Origin: CAVTYH01 sp963738835
Lineage (GTDB): Bacteria; Planctomycetota; Planctomycetia; Pirellulales; JADZDJ01
Reading direction: 5' to 3'
Assembly: GCA_963738835.1 (NCBI GenBank)
Contig: CAVTYH010000001.1
Location: 1,116,001-1,180,000, forward strand
DNA length: 64,000 nt
Each line of letters starts with the position of its first letter. Within the stretch, counting starts at the first letter, position 1. Made by a program: the position numbers and the translations under genes. The notes beneath the pieces are model-generated. The model was not told the DNA's origin. It worked only from the letters and a program-made list of their open reading frames with translations, and made no database searches. Positions 57,076 through 64,000 of the stretch are shown in pieces.

Positions 57076-59329
57076 ATGAACGACGCATCTAAGAATCTGC
57101 CCAGCCGCATCCACCCCTCCGCGATGCAGGGCCTGCCGACCCCGATCGCGGTCGGCTACCGAACGAGCGGTGCTGCCAAGCCAGCGGACACTATTACGCT
57201 CGGCTTTCTCTGGCGCAATCCAGCAATGGTGGAAGGTTGCTTTTCCCTTGGCTTTGCTGCTGGCTGGAGCGGCCGGCGCGCTTGTTTTCGTGACTTTTCA
57301 GCGCACCTACAAAGCTACGGCGTGGCTGCAAATCAAAGAGCAGCCTGACTATTTGGCCTTCAAAACTGATGCGAGCAGTCGGTTTGTCCAGAATCAGATT
57401 GAGTTGTTACGTGGGCCGCTGGTGCTGGAAAAAGTCTTGGCAAAACCCGAAGTCGCTCAGCTTCCTGAAGTCCGCACGCAAGCTTCGCCTTTGGAATGGT
57501 TGCAGAAAAACGTCATGGCCAAGAATGTCGGTGGGTCGGATTTGTTCGAGCTTTCCTTCACTGGCCTTCAGCCGGAAAGCTCAGCCACAATCGTGAACAC
57601 CATTGTGCGCTCCTATCTGGAAGTCTCTTCGCAAAAGACAGAAGAACAAACCGCCAAGGTCGTTGAACTGCTGACCAAGGAACGAGATCGCCGGGGCAAA
57701 GAGGTCGAACGATTGCGGGATACTGTGCGAACCTTGGCCAAGCAATTGACCGGCAAGGATCCGTTTGCAGCAACGCTCAGTCGCGATTCTTCCACCATAC
57801 AGTCGCCGCTGGCGGCCTTACAAGAACGATTGGCCACCACCGAAGTCGATCGGCAGGTTCTCGAGGCCCGTGCAACGGCTCTAGCCGAGTCGTTGTCCGG
57901 ATCTCCGATAGACGTCCCGGCAGAGATTCTCGATCAAATGGTCGAGTCGCGTCCAGAAATCGCCAAGGTGAAGCAAGAGATCGAGAACGATCGTGCTCGA
58001 CAGGAAGAAGTTAAGCGGGTGGCCCAGCCAGGTTATACCAAGGGCATCTCGGCTGCCACGGCCCAAATCGGTTTGGACGAGCAGTTTCTGGAAGAAGTGC
58101 GGGCGAAATTGAAAAAGTCTATCGCTGCGGAGCTCACCTCTTCTGAAGCCAAGCGGCGAAGAGAGATGATGGGCGATCTGCAGGCTCAATTGGCGAATCT
58201 AAAGCTCACCGAAAATTTGCTGCGTGGACGCGTGGAGAAATTCACGAAGAGTCAAGTAGAAACTGGAGGCAACACGGTCGAGTTGGAGTTCGCAAAAGGC
58301 GAACTCCAGCGGGCAGAGAGCGTGTTTGATCGAATTGCCGACCGGATACTCGCCCTCACCACAGAGACCAATGCGCCGGAGCGCGTGACGCAACTGCGCG
58401 CTGCAGCGGTGCCGACCGAGCCTGAAGTCAAGTCACCTTTCAAGATGATTGTCATGGCGAGTCTGGTTGCCTTCGTAATTCCATTTGTTTTGGTTGTCGG
58501 CTGGGAACGGCACGTGCGGCGAATTGTGCAACCGGATCAGATTATGGATGAGCTTTATTTACCTGTCGTCGGTGAGATTTCATCTTTGCCATTGCGACGG
58601 TTGTCAAACGGCACCACCGGGACCCGTGTGCTCAGTTGGTGCGCTCGGTGTTCGAAGAAAGCGTCGATTCGTTGCGGACCACGTTATTGCTATCCGAGCA
58701 TTGGCAGAACCTCCAAGTGATCACGTGTGTCAGCGCGGTCAGTGAAGAGGGCAAAACCAGTCTTTCGACACAACTGGCCATCAGCATCGCCCGCGCTACG
58801 AATACGCCGGTCCTGTTGATCGACGGGGATATGCGATCGCCGGACCTGCATGAGATCTTTTCCGTGCAAAAGGAACCTGGGCTGACGAAGCTGCTAGGAA
58901 ATGGCTGTACGATTCGCGACGCGATCAGGCGCACGGCGGCTCATCCATTGGTCCACCTGCTCCCGGCTGGGGCGCTTGTCCAAAAGTCCGCATATGCTGC
59001 TCGGCACCGGCGCCTTCACGACGCTGCTCAAGCAACTGCGCGCCGACTATCGATACATCGTGATCGATACTCCGCCGGTGCTAGCTGCGAGCGAATCGTT
59101 GGCGCTGGCCAAGGCGGCGGATGGCGTCTTAATTTGCACCCTCCGTGAATTGAGTCGAACGACACAAGTCCGTATGACCTATGAGCGGCTCGAGTCCGCA
59201 GGCGCCAAGGTGATCGGTGTGGTTCTCAGCGGAGTGCCCACACGGTCCTACGCCTACAAATATGGAGCCTACGGATACACGAATCCTCCAGCGACCGCAA
59301 CGGCTTCCACAGCTCACACCAAAGTCTAG
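57076..59329 (+). CDS. Wzz/Wzc-type chain-length regulator and BY-kinase, three frame breaks
   Basis: About 750-residue polysaccharide co-polymerase and tyrosine kinase. An N-terminal membrane helix (PLALLLAGAAGALVFVTF) and Wzz motif (TYKATAWLQIKE) precede a long coiled coil and a second membrane helix (MIVMASLVAFVIPFVLVVGW). The kinase part follows with Walker A VSEEGKTSLS, A' VLLIDGDMRSPDL and Walker B YIVIDTPPVLA. The tail has clustered tyrosines (YAYKYGAYGY), the usual autophosphorylation sites. Frame breaks near 57220 (apparently two bases, GC, missing), 58625 and 58975. Confidence 0.85.
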
Positions 59330-59341
59330 TCGCTTCCCAAA

Positions 59342-62300
59342 ATGGCTGAACATCGCACAACCCACTATCAGTTTAATTGGCCTCTTTTAGGGGGAACGTT
59401 CATACTAGGTCTGCTCCTGGGGGGTGGCGCGTACTTTTGGCATGCGCGGCAGATCGATCAGATCGCGCAGGCCATGTTGGAACGGGCAGACGATCTGGAG
59501 AAGAATAAGAAATACGAGGAAGCGGCTCAGTACCTGTTTCAGTATGTTGGTCTACAGCCAGAAGATTCTGCCGGCCGCGTTCGCCTGGCCGCTGCTTACG
59601 ACCACCTACGCTGACCCCCAGCCAAAAAACGCGCGCTGTTCAGTTTTACTACCATGCCGTGGGAGTGGCTCCCAGCTCTGAACAACCCCGCTTGCACATG
59701 CGGTTGGCTGAACTGCTGCTGGAATTGGGTAGATTTGCTGAAGCGCAAAGCGAATCGCGTGCGGTTTTAGACAGCACACCAGAAGATCCACAAGCGCTGC
59801 GAACCCTGGCGCTGGGAAGTTATTATGCTGCGCGAACGGGAAAGGGCACCCGCTGGAGCAACGCGTCTGAAGCTTTGAAGAAAGCGATCAAGCTCAATCC
59901 GGACGACATCCAGCTCGCTACTTGTTTGGCAGACGTTTATCGAGTTCGCTTAGATTCGCCAGAACCGGAAAAGGCCGATGCCGTTTTTGATCAGTTAGTA
60001 CAGAAGACTGCACAGTCACCTGCCGCCTTGCTGGCTCGGTCGAGCTATCGGCAACAGTTTAAGCTGCCAGGAGCAAGCGATGATTTAGCCTTAGGACTGA
60101 AAAAAGCGCCCGCAGATCCCTCGATATTGCAAGCGGCCGCCGACGATGCTTTCCGCGCTCGGCGTTGGGATGAAGCCGCTGATTTGTATACGTCGCTTAC
60201 TAAGGTTCGTCCCACCTTGCGAGAAGGATACCTGGGTCTGGGGCAAGTCTATCGCCAACAGCATGCGATTGATCAGGCATTGACAGCCTGGCGCACCGGT
60301 TTAGAGAAGGTCGGAGAAGACGATTTTCTCATAGGTTGGCCGCTGTGCGATTTGCTGATTGAGCAGCGTCGTCTTGAGGAAGCGGATCGGCAACTGACAA
60401 CGCTGGAAAGTAGCGTGGAAAAATCGCGTGGTCGTCTGTCACGCCCAACGGTGCAAGCGATGTCCCGCGCAACCGATTATCTCCGTGCCAAGTGGTGGTT
60501 GGCCGGGGACAAACCCTTCCAGGCAATTCAGATTCTCGAGCGGCTGGCGGTCGTTACCGATTCGCAGGCCGCCGAATTGCGGATTAGTGTCACACAACCT
60601 CAGGTTCAGTGGTTGCGCGCTGTCGCGTTGGCTGGCATAAGTCAATGGGATCAGGCAGCAATGGCCTATGAGCGAGTTGTCACTTTGCAACCAGCAAACT
60701 TGGCCGCACGGTTGGCCGCCGCGAATGCCTGGCTGGCGGCTGGACAATACGACGCCGCCGTAGCGCAATTCGAAATCGCGCAGTACCAGCCAAATCCTTC
60801 CAGTGATGCTTGGCTGCCCTATGCTCAGTCGCTCTACCTGCAGGAACTCCGCACGGCACCCCCTCAGCGAAACTGGACCGCATTTGAAAATGCATTCGCC
60901 AAGATTCCCATCCAAGGTCCCGCCGCCTGGCAGCGCGATGTGCTCGAATCAGAGTATGCAGCCAACATCGGTCAGTTGGGACGAGCACTAACGCTGCTGG
61001 ATCGGGCCGAGCACTCACATTCAGACAACGAGTCGTGCCTGCGGGCCGTCGCAGAGGTGTATCAAAAAATCGGAAAACCAGCAGAGGCCGATCGCGCCTT
61101 GGAGAGTGCGCAGAAAGTAGGAGACGATTCGGTCGCTCTCTTATTTACGCGGGCAGAAATACTGGCCAATCGTAGCCAAGAATCTGAGGCGACCACCTTG
61201 CTGCAATCCGCTCTAGCGACCCGGCCTGAACCGGACCGCTCCGCAATCCAACAGCGATTGGTTCAAATGTTGTTGCGGCAAGGGAAATTGGACGAAGGTC
61301 GTAAGATGCTAGCCGAACTGGCAACCCAGCACCCTGAAAACGTGCAATGGATGGAGGAGTTGGCTGATCTGGCTTTGGATGCCCGCGATTTGACGGATGC
61401 GGAGCGCTGGGAGCAGAAAATTCACCTGCTGGAGGGAGATCAGGGTTCGATTTGGCGTTATTATCGCGCGCGTCGACTGCTGTTGACAACCGGCACCAAC
61501 GCAAAACAGGCCATCGCTGAAGCGCAGCAATTGGCGGAGGAATTGAAGAGTCAACGTCCCTCATGGCCAGAAACATACTTGCTGCAGGGGCTCTTGGCCG
61601 AACAGAAAAGGAAACTCACCGAAGCCGTCGATGCCTATCGTCAGGCGATTTCGCTGGGAGATCGGCATGCCTCAGTTTACGAGCGAATGATCGGGCTGTT
61701 GTATCAAACCCAGCAATTCGATGAAGCATCCAAGCTCTTGAGCCAACTACAACCGACGGCCAACAGTTCGACCGCCCTATCTTCGCTGGCCGTCGCGCTC
61801 TCCTTGAGGCAGGACGATGTCGATCGGGCCGTCGGATTGGCAAAGAACTGGGTGCAGTGCCGACCGGACGATCCGATTGCCCAGATTTGGCTCGGTCAGG
61901 CCCAATTGTTGGCAAAAAAAACAGCAGCAGCACAGCAAGCATTTCAGCGGGCCACCGAGTTAGCTCCTAGCGATGCGCGAGGCTGGCAGGCGCTGTTCTT
62001 ATTCTTCGTCCAGAGCAACCAACCCGACGCCGCTCGAGAAACACTAGCCAACATCGAGGCACACACTACGTTGCCCGCGGAACGAAAGGCACTCATTCTC
62101 GGCCAAGGTTACGAAATGCTTGGCGATATGCAGGAGGCAGAGGCCCAGTATCGAAAAGTACCGAACGATCCGGGCTTGCAACAGCGATTGGCGGCGCTGT
62201 TGCTACGTTCCAATAGCCCCCAGGCTGATGCAGCCCTGGAACAGGCGGAATCGTCGGCGACAGGGGGTGCTCAACGCCGCAAACTGGCCCTGCTGCTGTT

Positions 62301-63645
62301 GTCGCGCGGCGATCGCAAATCGTTAGACAAAGCGCTCGAGTTGCTTCACCAGCCGAATGAGAATCCCCAGGAAGTGCCGCTGAACAATCGGATCCAGGCG
62401 ATCGTCTTGATGCGTCGTGGCCGGGGGGATGATCTTCAGCAGGCGATTCAGCTGCTGACGGTGCTGGTGAATGACCCTCGACAAGTGCAGGCCGGTGATC
62501 GGCTGCTCTTAGCAGGTCTCCTGGAGACCGACGGCAAAATCCAGCAGGCACGAGATCAATATCAGGCGCTGGCGGCGCTTCCAAATCCCGCGCCACCACA
62601 TCTGGCGGCCTACGCCGACTTTTTGGTGCGCTCCGGCTATGCCCGCGACGCCGAAGTGTGGGTTAAACGGCTAGAAGAAGTTGCGCCGGGGAACTTCATT
62701 GCTACCGCCGTGCTGCGCTCGTTGGTTGCATAGCCAAGACCGCAATCCGGAAATTGAAGCGCTCCTGGAGCCCGCTGCCCAGGAATTCCTTGGCAAGTTA
62801 AAAAATAATGCGGAGCGAGCGCAAGCGGCCGTCAGCGTTGGCCAACTGTATACCAGCGTCGGTTTGAACAATCTTGCGATAAATTATTTTCGACGCGCTT
62901 ATGCCGCTTCGCCAGAGCTTTATGGGCCTTTGGTCTCGGCGCTGGTGACGCAACGGCAAGTTAGCGAAGCGCTGGAAATCTGCCGTACCGTGTACCAGGC
63001 CAAACCGAGTGCTCAAGCGCGCCATAGCACTGGCCACCTCCCTGACGAGCAGTGCTGCTTCCGCCACGGAGATTAATCTCGCAGAGTCGTTTTTCGCAGA
63101 TGTGCAGCGGGCATACCCCGACGATGTCACTCTCTTGCTGGCGATGTCGGGAGTGCGTTACATCGAAGGAGACCTGGAAGCAGTGATTGCCCTGAGTAAG
63201 CGAATTCTAACGATCGATCCGCAAAATGTGTTAGCGCTGAATAACCTCAGTTCACTGCTGGCAGAGCAACCGGCCCACCAGGCCGAAGCAGCGGAACTGA
63301 TCAATCGGGCATTGGAAGAAGGGGGGCGGACTCCTACGCTGCTCGATACCAAAGCCATGATCGAGTTCCATCAAGGTCAAACCGAAGTCGCCGCCCAACT
63401 GTTAAGCGAGGCCGTCGCCAAGCCGGTGAAAGATGCGGCGGATTCGATTCCACTGTGCGGTTGTTTATCAGCGCTTACGGGACCAGGCGCGGGCTCGAGA
63501 AAACCTGTCGCTGGCGCGCTCGGCTGGTCTGAAGCCTGCGCTGCTCACGCCTTTAGAGCGACAACTACTGAACGAACTTGAGGTGTATCTCGGCGTGGAC
63601 GATAAGCCGCAAGGTAACAAACTGTCATCAGCAAAAAACCCATGA
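59342..63645 (+). CDS. Giant TPR protein of the exosortase locus, four frame breaks
   Basis: About 1,430-residue membrane-anchored TPR protein. One N-terminal membrane segment (LLGGTFILGLLLGGGAYFW) is followed by some 25 or more TPR-like helix pairs, for example DDLEKNKKYEEAAQYLFQYV, ALRTLALGSYYAARTG and VLALNNLSSLLAEQPAHQAE. Proteins of this type accompany exosortases (PEP-CTERM system TPR proteins) and are thought to scaffold exopolysaccharide synthesis in the periplasm. Frame breaks lie near 59608, 62715, 63005 and 63435; the middle segment of 1,024 codons is uninterrupted. The stop overlaps epsI by ATGA. Confidence 0.82.
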
Positions 63646-64000
63646 AAAGATACGGGCATGCACTCGTTGTTTTTTTGGCGGTGGGGATCACCTTGACCGC
63701 GGCCATTCTGCATGGCCGATGGACCAATCGGTGGGGAGTACCCAATGAAATGCCGGTGGCAGCCGACGTTGTGAAAACCCTGCCGCACGACTTTGGGCCT
63801 TGGCATCTCAAGGAAACGAAGGAACTGGAGCCGGCAGTACGCGGAATCCTGCAATGCGAAAATTACTCACAGGGCTACTACGTAAACCATGAAACCGGCG
63901 AACAAGTCATGTTAACCCTTTTGTTGGGACCACCCGGTCCCATGTCGGTCCATACTCCCGAGATTTGTTACTCGTCGGCCGACTATACGCCCCTGGCGGA
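63642..64000 (+). CDS. EpsI-like exosortase-associated protein (partial)
   Basis: First 119 residues of a gene that continues beyond the window. A membrane helix (HALVVFLAVGITLTAAILH) is followed by a periplasmic domain with LPHDFGPWHLKETKEL, LLGPPGPMSVHTPEICY and the start of a Y-T-P motif. This pattern matches the DUF3485/EpsI proteins found next to exosortases. The start overlaps the TPR gene stop (ATGA), so it belongs to the same operon as xrtU. Confidence 0.82.
   Translation, partial: MKRYGHALVVFLAVGITLTAAILHGRWTNRWGVPNEMPVAADVVKTLPHDFGPWHLKETKELEPAVRGILQCENYSQGYYVNHETGEQVMLTLLLGPPGPMSVHTPEICYSSADYTPLA

Overview
This window looks like a planctomycete chromosome, probably of the Pirellulales type. 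The evidence is an XrtU-type exosortase with an EpsI-like partner, a FlgI-like lipoprotein, a leucine-rich-repeat membrane protein carrying the RFSLRSLFVMTT signature, Uma2, zinc-ribbon plus PH-domain and long TPR proteins, ole (head-to-head hydrocarbon) genes, and short repeats at gene boundaries of the kind common in this phylum. No rRNA, tRNA, CRISPR array, prophage or plasmid backbone was seen. One structured RNA, the SRP RNA, is clear.

Layout. 0.6-6.5 kb: FlgI-like lipoprotein and SMC. 6.5-12.1 kb: small hypotheticals, a decayed DUF4160 gene beside DUF2442, a secreted lectin-like protein, a DEAD-box helicase with an RRM protein, and an HTH plus receiver-like regulator. 12.9-16.6 kb: a single-chain restriction-modification enzyme followed by a RAYT transposase flanked by REP doublets. 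16.7-23.7 kb: moaC (with a repeat inserted in frame), nrdR, a PH-domain protein, rpoN, and the dnaX-ybaB-recR group with the SRP RNA upstream. 23.9-27.5 kb: a secreted TPR/protease/zinc-finger protein and a DtxR-type regulator. 27.7-38.1 kb: a lipid gene cluster (oleC, oleD, ketosynthase, ACP, two CrtI-like oxidoreductases, fabZ-like, fabI-like, then Uma2 and oleA on the other strand). 38.8-46.4 kb: C26 amidotransferase-like protein without its cysteine, methyltransferase, RNase H-like protein, glgB, LRR protein, ferritin-like protein. 46.7-50 kb: an ArsR-controlled sulfide/persulfide module. 50.4-64 kb: small secreted proteins, then an exopolysaccharide/exosortase locus (Wza-like protein, lipoprotein, two NusG paralogues, xrtU, BY-kinase, giant TPR protein, epsI running off the end).

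The most promising unexplained system is the 27.7-38.1 kb cluster. It combines a dedicated type II fatty-acid set and two CrtI/CrtISO-like flavoenzymes with OleA, OleC and OleD but no OleB. This suggests a dehydrogenated or polyunsaturated chain that is joined head to head, or closed to a beta-lactone. Active-site residues are present in the ketosynthase, ACP, FabZ-like, FabI-like and OleA proteins, and all eight plus-strand genes plus oleA are open.

Caution: about 20 single-gene frame breaks occur in otherwise conserved genes, several next to short homopolymers. They look like indel errors in the assembly more than biology, so broken genes are annotated as one locus. By contrast, an A9G tract in dnaX lies where tau/gamma frameshifting occurs in other bacteria and may be genuine recoding.
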